64,000 bases of DNA from Streptomyces sp. SJL17-4 (GTDB lineage: Bacteria > Actinomycetota > Actinomycetes > Streptomycetales > Streptomycetaceae). Positions 51,620 through 60,921 of the stretch are shown here, in pieces (within the stretch, counting starts at the first letter, position 1; every line of letters starts with the position of its first letter). The position numbers and the translations under genes were made by a program. The notes beneath the pieces were generated by a model, which was not told the origin of the DNA, did not search any database, and saw only the letters and a list, made by a program, of their open reading frames with translations. The stretch covers positions 7,064,501 to 7,128,500 of the forward strand of contig NZ_CP104578.1 of assembly GCF_036826855.1 (NCBI RefSeq), written 5' to 3'.

Positions 51620-52893
51620 GCGCGCTGCCGATCTGGGACACCACCGACCTCGCCCTCGACCCCGTCGAGCAGGCCATCCGCGACATCGCCGCCGGCCGCC
51701 CCGTCGTCGTCGTCGACGACGAGGACCGCGAGAACGAGGGCGACCTCGTCATCGCCGCCGAGAAGGCCACCCCCGAGGTCGTCGCCTTCATGATGAGCGA
51801 GTGCCGCGGCCTGATCTGCGCGCCCATGGAGAACGACGAGCTGGAGCGCCTCCAGCTCCCGCAGATGGTCGAGCACAACACCGAGTCGATGCGCACGGCC
51901 TTCACGGTCTCCGTCGACGCGGCCCCCGCCCACGGCGTCACCACGGGCATCTCCGCCGCCGACCGCGCCACCACCCTGCGGATGCTCGCGAGCGGCAGCC
52001 ACGAGCCCTCCGACTTCGTACGGCCCGGCCACATCTTCCCGCTCCGCGCCAAGCCCGGCGGCGTCCTGGCCCGCAACGGCCACACCGAGGCAGCCGTCGA
52101 CCTCGCCCGCCTCGCGGGCCTCCGCCCGGCCGGCGCGATCGTCGAGATCGCCGGCGAGGACGGCGTCATGCTGCGCCTGCCCGAGCTGGTCCCCTTCGCC
52201 CGCAAGCACGGCCTCACGATCATCTCCATCGAGGACCTGATCGCCTACCGGCGCTCCGCCGAGCCGACCGTCCGCCGCGAGGCCGAGGTCCGGCTCCCCA
52301 CCGCGCACGGCGACTTCACCGCGTACGGCTACCGCTCCACCGTGGACGGCGTCGAGCACGTCGCCCTCGTCCACGGGGAGATCGGCGACGGCGAGGACAT
52401 CCTGGTCCGGGTCCACTCCGAGTGCCTGACCGGCGACATCTTCCACTCGCTGCGCTGCGACTGCGGCCCGCAGCTGGAGGCCTCCATGGACCGCGTCACC
52501 GAGGCCGGCCGCGGCGTCGTGGTCTACCTCCGCGGCCACGAGGGCCGCGGCATCGGCCTGCTGTCCAAGCTCCGCGCGTACGAGCTCCAGGAGCGAGGCC
52601 GCGACACCCTCGACGCCAACCTGGAGCTCGGGCTGCCCGCGGACGCCCGTGACTACGGGGCCGGCGCGCAGATCCTCGTCGACCTCGGCGTCCGGAGCCT
52701 GCGTCTGATGACCAACAACCCCGACAAGATCGACGCCCTGACCCGGCACGGCCTCAGGGTCGAGGGCCGCGAGCCGATGCCGGTCACGGCCGGCGAGCAC
52801 AACCTCCGGTACCTGACCACCAAGCGGGACCGGATGGGCCACGACCTGCCCTGGCTGGACGGCTCCCCGGCCCCCACCTGCGGCAACCAGTAA
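51616..52893 (+). CDS. ribBA: Bifunctional DHBP synthase / GTP cyclohydrolase II
   Basis: 425 residues from ATG 51616, overlapping ribM by 4 bases. RibB half: [20 protein letters not shown] (acidic metal loop) and the [14 protein letters not shown] region. RibA half from about 215: zinc ligands in [21 protein letters not shown] (three Cys), [19 protein letters not shown], and [10 protein letters not shown]. Supplies both precursors of riboflavin. Confidence 0.96.
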   Translation: MSALPIWDTTDLALDPVEQAIRDIAAGRPVVVVDDEDRENEGDLVIAAEKATPEVVAFMMSECRGLICAPMENDELERLQLPQMVEHNTESMRTAFTVSVDAAPAHGVTTGISAADRATTLRMLASGSHEPSDFVRPGHIFPLRAKPGGVLARNGHTEAAVDLARLAGLRPAGAIVEIAGEDGVMLRLPELVPFARKHGLTIISIEDLIAYRRSAEPTVRREAEVRLPTAHGDFTAYGYRSTVDGVEHVALVHGEIGDGEDILVRVHSECLTGDIFHSLRCDCGPQLEASMDRVTEAGRGVVVYLRGHEGRGIGLLSKLRAYELQERGRDTLDANLELGLPADARDYGAGAQILVDLGVRSLRLMTNNPDKIDALTRHGLRVEGREPMPVTAGEHNLRYLTTKRDRMGHDLPWLDGSPAPTCGNQ

Positions 52894-52932
52894 CCACGTA
52901 CGTATCCACCGTTTCCACCGGCAAGGAGAATC

Positions 52933-53418
52933 ATGAGCGGCAAGGGCGCACCCGTCCTCAGCGTGAAGAACTGCGGCGACCTGCGGGTCGCGGTCATCGC
53001 GGCGCAGTGGCACGAGAAGATCATGGACGGTCTCGTCGACGGCGCCCTTCGCGCCCTCAGCGAGCTCGGCATCGACGAGCCCACCCTGCTCCGCGTTCCC
53101 GGCAGCTTCGAGCTCCCGGTCGTGGCGAAGGTCCTCGCCGGGCGCGGCTACGATGCCATCGTGGCGCTCGGCGTCGTCATCCGCGGCGGAACGCCGCACT
53201 TCGAGTACGTGTGCCAGGGCGTCACCCACGGCCTCACCCAGGTCTCGATCGACACCGGCGTACCCGTCGGATTCGGTGTCCTCACCGTCGACACCGAGGA
53301 GCAGGCCCTCGACCGGGCCGGCCTCGAGGGATCCAGCGAGGACAAGGGCCACGAGGCCGTCACCGCCGCCGTCGCCACCGCGACGACGCTGCGCACGGTC
53401 AGCGAACCCTGGCGCTAG
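52933..53418 (+). CDS. ribH: 6,7-Dimethyl-8-ribityllumazine synthase
   Basis: 161 residues. Lumazine synthase fold: [50 protein letters not shown] and [20 protein letters not shown] are all present. Starts ATG 52933 with AAGGAG 6 bases upstream; closes the rib operon. Assembles into icosahedral shells in the family. Confidence 0.96.
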   Translation: MSGKGAPVLSVKNCGDLRVAVIAAQWHEKIMDGLVDGALRALSELGIDEPTLLRVPGSFELPVVAKVLAGRGYDAIVALGVVIRGGTPHFEYVCQGVTHGLTQVSIDTGVPVGFGVLTVDTEEQALDRAGLEGSSEDKGHEAVTAAVATATTLRTVSEPWR

Positions 53419-53453
53419 TGACGCGACCCTTACCCCGTACTCTTAGGACCATC

Positions 53454-53735
53454 ATGGCGAACGAAACCCGGAAAAGCTTCGAAGAGCTCTTCGCCGAGCT
53501 CAAGCTCAAGGCCGAGACCGGCGACCCGGCCACCTCCCGCACCGCGGAACTGGTGGACAAGGGCGTCCATGCCATCGGCAAGAAGGTCGTCGAAGAGGCC
53601 GCCGAGGTCTGGATGGCCGCCGAGTACGAGGGCAAGGAAGCGGCCGCCGAGGAGATCTCGCAGCTGCTGTACCACGTCCAGGTGATGATGGTCGCCCGCG
53701 GGATCTCGCTCGACGACGTCTACGCCCACCTCTGA
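53454..53735 (+). CDS. hisE: Phosphoribosyl-ATP pyrophosphatase
   Basis: Second step of histidine synthesis, hydrolysis of PR-ATP. 93 residues. The all-helical MazG-like fold is seen in [29 protein letters not shown] (acidic Mg site EEAAE) and [20 protein letters not shown]. Start ATG 53454. Stands right after ribH and before hisG; the pair hisE-hisG lacks the other his genes, which is usual in Streptomyces. Confidence 0.94.
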   Translation: MANETRKSFEELFAELKLKAETGDPATSRTAELVDKGVHAIGKKVVEEAAEVWMAAEYEGKEAAAEEISQLLYHVQVMMVARGISLDDVYAHL

Positions 53736-53803
53736 GCACACCACCTCCGGGCGCGTGCCGCCCCCGGACTCCCCACCACTCCCAGGCAAAGGAAGCTCAC
53801 CCC

Positions 53804-54652
53804 ATGCTGCGCATCGCCGTTCCCAACAAGGGTTCCCTCTCCGGACCTGCGTCGGCAATGCTCCATGAGGCCGGCTACCGCCAGCGCAAGGAGTCCAAGG
53901 AGCTCGTCGTCATCGACCCCGACAACGAGGTCGAGTTCTTCTACCTGCGCCCGAAGGACATCGCGATCTACGTCGCCTCCGGGAAGCTGGACATCGGCAT
54001 CACCGGCCGTGACCTGCTCCTGGACTCCGGCGCCAGCGCCGAGGAGATCCTCGCGCTGAACTTCGGCCGTTCCACCTTCCGGTACGCCACCCGCCCGGGC
54101 ACCGCGAACGGCCCCGAGGACTTCGGCGGCATGACGATCGCCACCTCCTACGAGGGCATCGTCGCCAAGCACCTCGCCGACCAGGGCATCGACGCCTCCG
54201 TCGTCCACCTCGACGGCGCCGTCGAGACCGCGATCCAGCTGGGCGTCGCCCAGATCATCGCGGACGTCGTCGAGACCGGCACCAGCCTGCGCAACGCCGG
54301 ACTGGAGGTCATCGGCGAGCCGATCCTGACCTCCGAGGCCGTCGTGATCCGCCGCCACGGCGCCACCGACGACAACCCGCAGGTCCAGCAGTTCATGCGC
54401 CGCCTCCAGGGCGTCCTCGTCGCCCGCTCGTACGTGATGATGGACTACGACTGCCGCGCCGAGCACCTGGAGCAGGCCGTCGCCCTCACCCCGGGCCTGG
54501 AGTCGCCCACCGTCTCCCCGCTGCACAACGAGGGCTGGGTCGCCGTCCGTGCGATGGTCCCCGCCAAGGAGGCGCAGCGGATCATGGACGACCTGTACGA
54601 GATCGGTGCCCGCGCCATCCTCACCACCGCCATCCACGCCTGCCGCCTCTGA
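53804..54652 (+). CDS. hisG: ATP phosphoribosyltransferase
   Basis: First and rate-limiting step of histidine synthesis. 282 residues, long (HisG-L) type. RIAVPNKGSLSGPASAM, the RPKDIAIYVASGKLDIGITGRDLLLD region, the PRPP site DIVETGTSLR-like DVVETGTSLRNAGLEVI, and the C-terminal ACT-like regulatory domain (from about 215) that binds histidine. 68 bases after hisE. Confidence 0.96.
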   Translation: MLRIAVPNKGSLSGPASAMLHEAGYRQRKESKELVVIDPDNEVEFFYLRPKDIAIYVASGKLDIGITGRDLLLDSGASAEEILALNFGRSTFRYATRPGTANGPEDFGGMTIATSYEGIVAKHLADQGIDASVVHLDGAVETAIQLGVAQIIADVVETGTSLRNAGLEVIGEPILTSEAVVIRRHGATDDNPQVQQFMRRLQGVLVARSYVMMDYDCRAEHLEQAVALTPGLESPTVSPLHNEGWVAVRAMVPAKEAQRIMDDLYEIGARAILTTAIHACRL

Positions 54653-54693
54653 CGGCACGGCCCGCCCGCACCGAAGGCCCCGAGGAACTCCCG

Positions 54694-55149
54694 ATGTCCG
54701 AAGCACAGACGCCCGCCCTGCCGGTCACCTTCCGTCCCGGGCGCACCCGGGCCGTCCTGCTGACCCTGGGCGTCGTGATGTTCGCCGTCGTCACCGTCGT
54801 CGCGCTGATGCTGGAGCGGCTCGGACCGGGGGAGCGCGTCAGCTTCGTCTTCACCGCCGCGCTGCTCCTCGGGATCCTCGTCCTGCTGAGCCGCCCCAAG
54901 GTCGTCGCCGACGACGAGGGCGTCACGGTCGTCAACATCACCCGCACCCGGCGGCTGGCCTGGGCGGAGATCCTCAAGGTCAACCTGCGCCCCGGCGACC
55001 CCTGGGTCTTCCTCGACCTGAGCGACGGCACCAGCCTGCCGGCGCTGGGCATCCAGCCCGGCATCGCCAAGGAGTCGGCCATCCGGGACGCCCGCGCCCT
55101 GCGGGCCCTGGCCGACAGCCACGGCACGAGCGCGGAGCGGACGGCCTGA
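54694..55149 (+). CDS. PH-domain-containing membrane protein
   Basis: 151 residues. Two membrane helices (about 18-39: AVLLTLGVVMFAVVTVVALML, and about 48-66: FVFTAALLLGILVLL) and then a bacterial PH domain (bPH6-like): VVADDEGVTVVNITRTRRLAWAEILKVNLRPGDPW in two runs. No function known. A Streptomyces-type neighbour of hisG, as I recall. It ends before a 219-base leader. Confidence 0.8.
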   Translation: MSEAQTPALPVTFRPGRTRAVLLTLGVVMFAVVTVVALMLERLGPGERVSFVFTAALLLGILVLLSRPKVVADDEGVTVVNITRTRRLAWAEILKVNLRPGDPWVFLDLSDGTSLPALGIQPGIAKESAIRDARALRALADSHGTSAERTA

Positions 55150-55216
55150 CGGCCGGGGGCTGTCCCCCATCCGGGGCCGACCCCCTGCCCCTCGGGGCCT
55201 TCGCGTGATTACTCTG

Positions 55217-55247
55217 GAGGCGGTGGTGCCGAGCGCACCACCGCCTC
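55217..55247 (+). ncRNA. Hairpin in the leader of the CNNM operon
   Basis: GAGGCGGTGGTGC (55217-55229) and GCACCACCGCCTC (55235-55247), a perfect 13-bp stem with a 5-nt loop in the 219-base gap before the CNNM gene; a second weaker stem GGGCCG / CGGCCC follows. May be a terminator for the upstream gene or part of a structured leader. No known riboswitch consensus was recognised. Confidence 0.5.
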
Positions 55248-55368
55248 GCATGTGCAGGGCCGTACGCACGGCCCGCGAGGCCACCCTTCGACCCGAGGAG
55301 TGACTCCCTCCAGCAATGGACGGATCGTCCGGTAGTACCTGCGCCGCCCCCTCCCTGGAGGCGGCGGC

Positions 55369-56745
55369 ATGATCGTCTCCCTTCTGCTGCTCGTCGCGGC
55401 CTTCGTCCTGATCCTCGCCAACGGCTTCTTCGTGGCCGCCGAGTTCGGTCTCGTGACCGTCGAGCGCGCCGAGGCCGAGCGGGCCGCGGCCGCCGGCGAC
55501 CGGCGCGCCCGCACCGTCGTCACCGCCCTGCGCGAGCTGTCCTTCCAGCTCTCCGGCACCCAGCTGGGCATCACCATCACCTCCCTCGTCGTCGGCATGC
55601 TCGCCCAGCCCGCGCTCGCCGGACTGCTGCACGGACCGCTCACCGTGACCGGACTGCCCGCCGGGGCCGTCTCCGGGATCGCGGTGGTGATCGGCATGCT
55701 GCTCGCCTCCGCCGTCCAGATGGTGGTCGGCGAGCTCGTCCCGAAGAACTGGGCGGTCTCCCGGCCCCTCCAGGTGGCCCGCTTCGTCGCCACCCCGCAG
55801 CGGTACTTCTCCGCCCTCTTCCGGCCGGTGATCTCCCTGCTCAACCGGGTCGCGAACCGGCTCGTACGACTCCTGGGCGTCGAGCCCACCGAGGAGCTGG
55901 ACTCCGTCCGCACCCCCGGCGAACTGGTCTCCCTGGCCCGGCACTCCGCCCTGGCCGGCGCCCTCGAACAGGACACCGCCGACCTCTTCGTACGGACCCT
56001 GTCCCTCGGCGGCCTCACCGCCGAGCAGGTCATGACCCCGCGCGTGAAGGTGAGCGCCCTCCAGTGGGACGCCACCGCGGCCGACGTCCTCAACCTCACC
56101 CGGGCCACCGGCCTTTCGCGCTTCCCCGTCTACCGCGACCGCATCGACGAGATCGTCGGCATGGTCCACCTCAAGGACGCGCTCGCCGTCTCGCCGCACG
56201 CCCGGCTGCGCACCCCCGTCGGCCGGATCGCGGTCCCGCCGCTCCTCGTGCCCGAGACACTGCCCGCGCAGATCCTCCTGGAGCGGCTGCGCCGGGAGCA
56301 GCCGATCGCGGTCGTCGTCGACGAGTACGGCGGCACGGCCGGCGTCGTCACCCTGGAGGACATCGTCGAGGAACTCGTCGGCGAGGTCCGCGACGAGCAC
56401 GACACGGTGGCCGACGGACGGCCCGAGCTGGCCGCCGCTCCCGCCGAGGACGGGCGGCCCGCCTGGGAGGCCGACGGCTCCTGCCGGGTCCACATCCTGC
56501 GCCGGATAGGCCTCGACGTGCCCGACGGGCCGTACGAGACCGTCGCCGGGCTCGTCGCCGATCTCCTGGGCCGCATCCCCGCCCCCGGCGACCGGGCCGA
56601 ACTGCCCGGCTGGCGGCTCTCGGTGCGCCAGGTCGACCGCTACCGCGCCGAGCGCGTACGGATCGTCCGGACGGACCCGCTGCCCGATCAGGTTCCCGGC
56701 CACCATGACGCGCCCGTTCCCGTGGCGGCGGAGGCGGTCCGATGA
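55369..56745 (+). CDS. CNNM/CorC-type transmembrane transporter-like protein with CBS pair (first copy)
   Basis: 458 residues. N-terminal DUF21/CNNM transmembrane region (to about 190): LILANGFFVAAEFGLVTVERA, LSGTQLGITITSLVVGML, VVGELVPKNWAVS. Then CBS pair with VKVSALQWDATAADVLNLTRATGLSRFPVYRD and GIVTLEDIVEELVGEV (in the form VVTLEDIVEE), and a CorC_HlyC domain at the C-terminus (about 370-450). Family members are linked to magnesium or other divalent cation transport. Coupled by an ATGA overlap to a second, shorter paralogue. Confidence 0.9.
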   Translation: MIVSLLLLVAAFVLILANGFFVAAEFGLVTVERAEAERAAAAGDRRARTVVTALRELSFQLSGTQLGITITSLVVGMLAQPALAGLLHGPLTVTGLPAGAVSGIAVVIGMLLASAVQMVVGELVPKNWAVSRPLQVARFVATPQRYFSALFRPVISLLNRVANRLVRLLGVEPTEELDSVRTPGELVSLARHSALAGALEQDTADLFVRTLSLGGLTAEQVMTPRVKVSALQWDATAADVLNLTRATGLSRFPVYRDRIDEIVGMVHLKDALAVSPHARLRTPVGRIAVPPLLVPETLPAQILLERLRREQPIAVVVDEYGGTAGVVTLEDIVEELVGEVRDEHDTVADGRPELAAAPAEDGRPAWEADGSCRVHILRRIGLDVPDGPYETVAGLVADLLGRIPAPGDRAELPGWRLSVRQVDRYRAERVRIVRTDPLPDQVPGHHDAPVPVAAEAVR

Positions 56746-57803
56746 GCACCCTTCCGCTGCTGTTCGCCGTCCTCCTCGTCCTGGCCAACGGCTTCTTCGT
56801 CGGGGCCGAGTTCGCGCTCGTCTCCGTGCGCCGCAGCCAGATCGAGCCGCTCGGCGGCGCCCGTGCCAAGCAGGTCCTGCACGGTCTGGAGAACCTGCCG
56901 CAGATGATGGCGGCCGCCCAGTTCGGCATCACCGTCTGCTCGCTGACGCTCGGTGCCGTCGCCGAGCCGACCGTGGCCCGTCTCCTCGAACCCGTCTTCC
57001 ACACGGTCGGGGTCCCGGAGGGGCTCATCCACCCGCTCGGCTATGTGATCGCCCTCGCCGCGGTCGTCTTCCTCCACCTCGTCATCGGTGAGATGGTGCC
57101 GAAGAACCTGGCGATGGCCGCGCCCGAGCGGACCGCGCTCTGGCTCGCCCCCGGCCTGGTCGGCTTCGCCCGGCTCTGCCGGCCCGTGACGGCCGCGCTC
57201 GGCGCCTGCGCCCGGCTGGTCCTGCGGGCGTTCAAGGTCGAGCCGAAGGACGAGGTGGAGGCGGTCTTCACCAGCGTCCAGCTCGGCCGCCTCGTCGAGG
57301 ACGCCGGCCTGGCCGGACTGCTCGACCCGGCCGAGCAGGAGCGCCTCGAGGACGCCCTCGAACTGGGCACCCGCCCGGTGACGGACGTCCTCATCGCCCC
57401 GTCCTCCCTGGTCACGGTCCCGCCGACGGTCACCCCGCGCGAGATCGAGGAGCTGACCGTACGCACCGGGTACTCGCGCTTCCCGGTCCGCGCCGAGGCG
57501 GGCACCACCTTCATGGGCTTCGTGCACGTGAAGGACGTCCTCGACCTGGACGAACGGGAGCGGGCGGTGCCCCAGCGGCTGTGGCGGCCGATGGCCACGA
57601 TCCGCGCCGAACTGCCCCTCGACGACGCCCTCACCGTGATGCGCCGCGCCGCGACCCATCTGGCGCAGGTCGCGGACGGCTCGGGCCGGGTGCTCGGACT
57701 GGTCGCCCTGGAGGACGTCCTGGAGATGCTGGTGGGCGAGGTCCGCGACCCCGCGCACCGGGTGAGGACGGCGCCCACGGTCACCACCGCCGTGCGCGGC
57801 TAG
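56742..57803 (+). CDS. CNNM/CorC-type transmembrane protein with CBS pair (second copy)
   Basis: 353 residues, ATG at 56742 overlapping the previous stop by 4 bases. DUF21 motifs FFVGAEFALVSVRRSQIE, AAAQFGITVCSLTLGAVAEP and VIGEMVPKNLAMA as in the first copy, then a CBS pair ending with ALEDVLEMLVGEV. The CorC_HlyC domain of the first copy is absent, so the two could work as a heterodimer of long and short subunits. The stop TAG lies in a 30-bp tandem duplication shared with the convergent gene. Confidence 0.9.
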   Translation: MSTLPLLFAVLLVLANGFFVGAEFALVSVRRSQIEPLGGARAKQVLHGLENLPQMMAAAQFGITVCSLTLGAVAEPTVARLLEPVFHTVGVPEGLIHPLGYVIALAAVVFLHLVIGEMVPKNLAMAAPERTALWLAPGLVGFARLCRPVTAALGACARLVLRAFKVEPKDEVEAVFTSVQLGRLVEDAGLAGLLDPAEQERLEDALELGTRPVTDVLIAPSSLVTVPPTVTPREIEELTVRTGYSRFPVRAEAGTTFMGFVHVKDVLDLDERERAVPQRLWRPMATIRAELPLDDALTVMRRAATHLAQVADGSGRVLGLVALEDVLEMLVGEVRDPAHRVRTAPTVTTAVRG

Positions 57804-57843
57804 TACCCCGGGGCCACCGCAGTGCGCGGCTAGTACCCCGGGG
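57784..57843. repeat. 30-bp tandem duplication across a convergent stop
   Basis: Units 57784-57813 and 57814-57843 differ at one base. Each includes CTAG, which serves as the stop of the plus-strand CNNM gene (57801-57803) in the first copy and of the minus-strand AAA gene (57832-57830) in the second. Before duplication one unit would have ended both genes. Confidence 0.85.
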
Positions 57844-59755
57844 GCTCCTGCTGAGGGCCGCGGTCGACCGGACCGCGGCCCGACAGGACCTCGCCGTACG
57901 CCTGCATGAGGTCGCCGAGCCGGAGGGTCGCCAGATCGTCGCGGGTCGGGGTGCCGGCGTAGCCGGAGAGCCGCAGGTCGCGGTACGCGCAGGACTTCTC
58001 GTACAGGGTGCGCAGGAAGCGGCCGTTGCCCAGCTCGTCGATCCAGCCCTGCTCGACGACGTGTCCGCTGATCGAGCGCAGCTCTTCGCGGGCCTCGTCG
58101 TCCCAGCCGTCGCCGTTGGCCGCCGCGAGGACCTCGCCGATGGCGGTCAGCTCCAGCGGCCGGTACGAGGGGAAGTCGACCCGGGTGGTGAACCGGGAGG
58201 AGAGACCGGGGTTGGTGTTCAGCAGCCGGTCCATGCCCTCCGGGTAGCCGGCCAGGATGACCACGAGGTGGTCGCGGTTGTCCTCGGCCCGCTTGAGGAG
58301 CACCTGGAGGGCCTCGTCCCCGTAGGCGTCGCCCTTGCTGTAGCCGGTGTTGGAGAGCGCGTACGCCTCGTCCACGAAGAGCACCCCGCCGACGGCCGAG
58401 TCGATCAGCTCGTTGGCCTTGACCGCGGTCTGCCCGAGGAACTCGCCCACGAGGTCGGCCCGTTGGGCCTCCACGAGATGGTCGCCGCCGAGCAGCCCGA
58501 GGGCGTAGAAGACCCGGCCGAGGATCCGCGCGACGGTGGTCTTCCCGGTGCCCGAGGGACCCGAGAAGACGAAGTGGCGTTTGGGCGGCTGGACCGGAAG
58601 GCCCTGACCGGCGCGGAGCCGCGCCATCTCCAGCTGCGCCGACAACGCCTTGACCTGCCGCTTCACCGGTTCCAGGCCGACCATGCCCTCCAGTTCGGCG
58701 AGCGCCTCCGCGAGCAGCACCGGATCGGTGGGGCCCGCCGGGAAGCGCGGCGGCGCCGGCTGGGACGGCAGCGGCGCCTTCTGGCGTACGGTCTCCGGCG
58801 GCGTGACCGGTGCCGCCGGCGGTACGGGATCGGGTGCGAGCCGCACTCCGTCGCCCAGCGGGCCGGCCGCCGGGTCGGGCTCGGCGCCCGGCACGGTGTC
58901 CACGGCGTCCTGGCCGAGACCACCGCCGACGGTGCCCAGGGCGACCGACGCGAGCCCGGCCGGGTCGTCGACCCCGTCGTACCCCTCGAAGCCGTCGTAC
59001 TCGGCGATCGCCGCGAGCCGGGCGGCCGTGTCCATGAACGTGGGGTCGATCCGGTGCACGGCCCGGTAGAGCGGCAGGGCGGCCGCGCTGCGCCCGGTGC
59101 CCTCGTGGGCGCGGGCCAGCCAGTAGCGCAGCTCCTTGCGCTGCGGCTGCTCGCTGCGGCAGCGCATGAGTGAGGCCGACAGCAGCGGTTCGGCCTGCCC
59201 GTACATCTCCAGGCGCACCCGGGCCATGCCGCCGAAGAGCCCGGCCTCGATGCCGAGCAGCGGGTCGTCGACGAGGGTCTCGGTGTGCCGGACCAGCTGG
59301 TCCCAGTCCTTGACGAGGTAGGCGCGGCAGGCGTGCAGAAAGCGCACCTGCGGGTCGGTGTCGACCGGGGGGAGTCCCGCGAGGGCCCGGTCGAGCTCCG
59401 GCACATGGCGTCCGTCGAGCCAGTGGGAGGCGTGCGCGAGCAGCAGGTCGCGCGGGCTCTCCAGGACCGGCTGCACCCACCAGCCCAGCCAGTACCAGGA
59501 GTTCAGGGTGCGCCGGTACCGGGTCCGCTGCTCGCCGAAGCGGTCGCGGTTGCGGTACATGCGCAGCAGCGCGGTCGTGGTGTCGACCCGGAGCGCGTGC
59601 AGCCCGAGCCAGGCGTCCGCCATCCCGGGGTCGATCCTTACCGCCGTCCGGAACTCGTCCTCCGCCTGCGGATACGCGCCCATCGTGTAGGCGTCGATTC
59701 CGCGCAGCCAGGCGAGCTCGGCCGGGGCCTGCGCGCCCTGCGTGCCGATGTCCAT
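57830..59755 (-). CDS. EccA/CbbX-type AAA ATPase with N-terminal TPR-like region
   Basis: 641 residues from ATG 59755 (MDIGTQG), with GGGGGA upstream. N-terminal 1-270 is helical and TPR-like (LAWLRGIDAYTMGAYPQAEDEF ...), then a Pro/Ala-rich linker, then an AAA domain: Walker A FSGPSGTGKTTVA, Walker B VLFVDEAYAL, sensor VVILAGYPEGMDRLL. This order is that of EccA, the chaperone ATPase of type VII secretion, and of CbbX-like proteins. No ESX gene is next to it here. It might serve a distant secretion locus or a separate substrate. Confidence 0.88.
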   Translation of the reverse strand: MDIGTQGAQAPAELAWLRGIDAYTMGAYPQAEDEFRTAVRIDPGMADAWLGLHALRVDTTTALLRMYRNRDRFGEQRTRYRRTLNSWYWLGWWVQPVLESPRDLLLAHASHWLDGRHVPELDRALAGLPPVDTDPQVRFLHACRAYLVKDWDQLVRHTETLVDDPLLGIEAGLFGGMARVRLEMYGQAEPLLSASLMRCRSEQPQRKELRYWLARAHEGTGRSAAALPLYRAVHRIDPTFMDTAARLAAIAEYDGFEGYDGVDDPAGLASVALGTVGGGLGQDAVDTVPGAEPDPAAGPLGDGVRLAPDPVPPAAPVTPPETVRQKAPLPSQPAPPRFPAGPTDPVLLAEALAELEGMVGLEPVKRQVKALSAQLEMARLRAGQGLPVQPPKRHFVFSGPSGTGKTTVARILGRVFYALGLLGGDHLVEAQRADLVGEFLGQTAVKANELIDSAVGGVLFVDEAYALSNTGYSKGDAYGDEALQVLLKRAEDNRDHLVVILAGYPEGMDRLLNTNPGLSSRFTTRVDFPSYRPLELTAIGEVLAAANGDGWDDEAREELRSISGHVVEQGWIDELGNGRFLRTLYEKSCAYRDLRLSGYAGTPTRDDLATLRLGDLMQAYGEVLSGRGPVDRGPQQEPPGY

Positions 59756-59934
59756 CGGGTCCCCCACAACCGTCTTCGCATGGACGGGATTTGACCGCAC
59801 CTGGGGGCATCGTACCTGCGCAGGGGGTGCGCGCTTAAGGAGAAGCGCATGATCCGGAAGCGGTGACCCTGGGTGAGCATCAGGGCTCGTGAAGGGGCCC
59901 GAAGGGGGCCGCCAGGGGGCCCTCAGGGGCGGAA

Positions 59935-59972
59935 CGAAGCCCCCGATCACGGGGGAACAACCGGGGGCTTCG
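59935..59972 (-). terminator. Terminator of the uridine-kinase-like gene
   Basis: CGAAGCCCCCG (59935-59945) pairs with CGGGGGCTTCG (59962-59972), 11-bp stem, loop of 16 with the smaller CGGGGG/AACCGG part. Lies between the minus-strand gene ending at 60076 and the start of the AAA gene. The rest of the 320-base gap (59756-60075) holds a possible -10 TACGAT for the AAA gene (59814-59809 on minus) and G-rich runs, no gene. Confidence 0.6.
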
Positions 59973-60075
59973 CGTCCGCGGCGGCTCCGAAAAGCCGCAC
60001 ATTCAGAACGTAAGACCTGTACGCCCCTTGGGTCAAGCGGAGTTGAGGCACTTGCGGAAGCGGACTTTCGGCCCC

Positions 60076-60705
60076 TCAGTTCGCGGACATGAAGCCGTCA
60101 CGGTACGTGATGATCTGGTCCGCGCCCGCTGTCACACCCGGCCCTGGGAGCCAGTCGTACCCCTCGTGGCACTCGCGTACCAGGGTGTCGGCGAAGGGCC
60201 GGGAGGGGTCCCCGGCGAAATGGCGAGTCTCCGCCACGGTCCAGCCGTCCCAGAAAGCGGCCTGGTCCGGACCGTCCCGGTGTCGGCCCCGCGCCCAGGA
60301 CTCCTCGGGGCCACGCTCCATCCACAACAGCCACGCCAGGAACGGCCGCACCACCGCCCGGCCCGCGCCGACGCCCTCGACGAGGACGACCGGGGCCGAC
60401 GGGAGCTCGCGCGCCTCGCCGAAGCGGCGGAGATTCCAGTCGTACGGGCGGTACGACGCGCTCTCGCCGCGCGCGAGGGGATCGAGGACCTGCTCCCGCA
60501 GCCGCTCGGTCCACTCGAAGAGCTCCTCGTGTGTGGCGAGGTCGTCGAGGTGGAGGACGGGGGCGCCGCCCAGCGCGGTGGAGAGCCGGGCGGCGAGCGT
60601 GGACTTGCCGGAGCCCGCGTGGCCGTCGACCGCGACCAGCCGGACCGGTCCGCAGGAGGGCGGCAGCCGGAGCAGCGCTTGGGCCGCGTGATCGAGGTCG
60701 TTCAT
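60076..60705 (-). CDS. Uridine-kinase-like P-loop NTPase
   Basis: 209 residues from ATG 60705. Walker A VDGHAGSGKSTLAARL at about 24-39, HLDDLATHEELFEWTERL with the Asp expected for nucleoside binding, RPYDWNLRRFGE and VVLVEGVGAGR. This is the uridine kinase/phosphoribulokinase-like fold. Substrate could be uridine but streptomycete members of this short type are uncharacterised. Salvage complement to uraA and the pyr operon if true. Its short upstream spacer to the plus-strand neighbour is a divergent promoter region of about 216 bases in which I see no defined motif. Confidence 0.8.
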   Translation of the reverse strand: MNDLDHAAQALLRLPPSCGPVRLVAVDGHAGSGKSTLAARLSTALGGAPVLHLDDLATHEELFEWTERLREQVLDPLARGESASYRPYDWNLRRFGEARELPSAPVVLVEGVGAGRAVVRPFLAWLLWMERGPEESWARGRHRDGPDQAAFWDGWTVAETRHFAGDPSRPFADTLVRECHEGYDWLPGPGVTAGADQIITYRDGFMSAN

Positions 60706-60921
60706 GGGCCCAGGGTAGGGGAGCGGGGGACCGTCGCAGGTCAGGGAGGTAACGCCGTCAGTGGTAGAGACCAATATTGGTGCGGCGACGCGAGGCGAAG
60801 TGCTGGCGGAGGCGTGGCGGAAGCCGCGATAGTGGGGCGCGCGGGCGCGTCCGCGCGGCCCATGGGCGTACGGCGCCCGGAGGTCCGTACGCCCACCGTT
60901 CTCGACTGGGGGTCACCGTCC

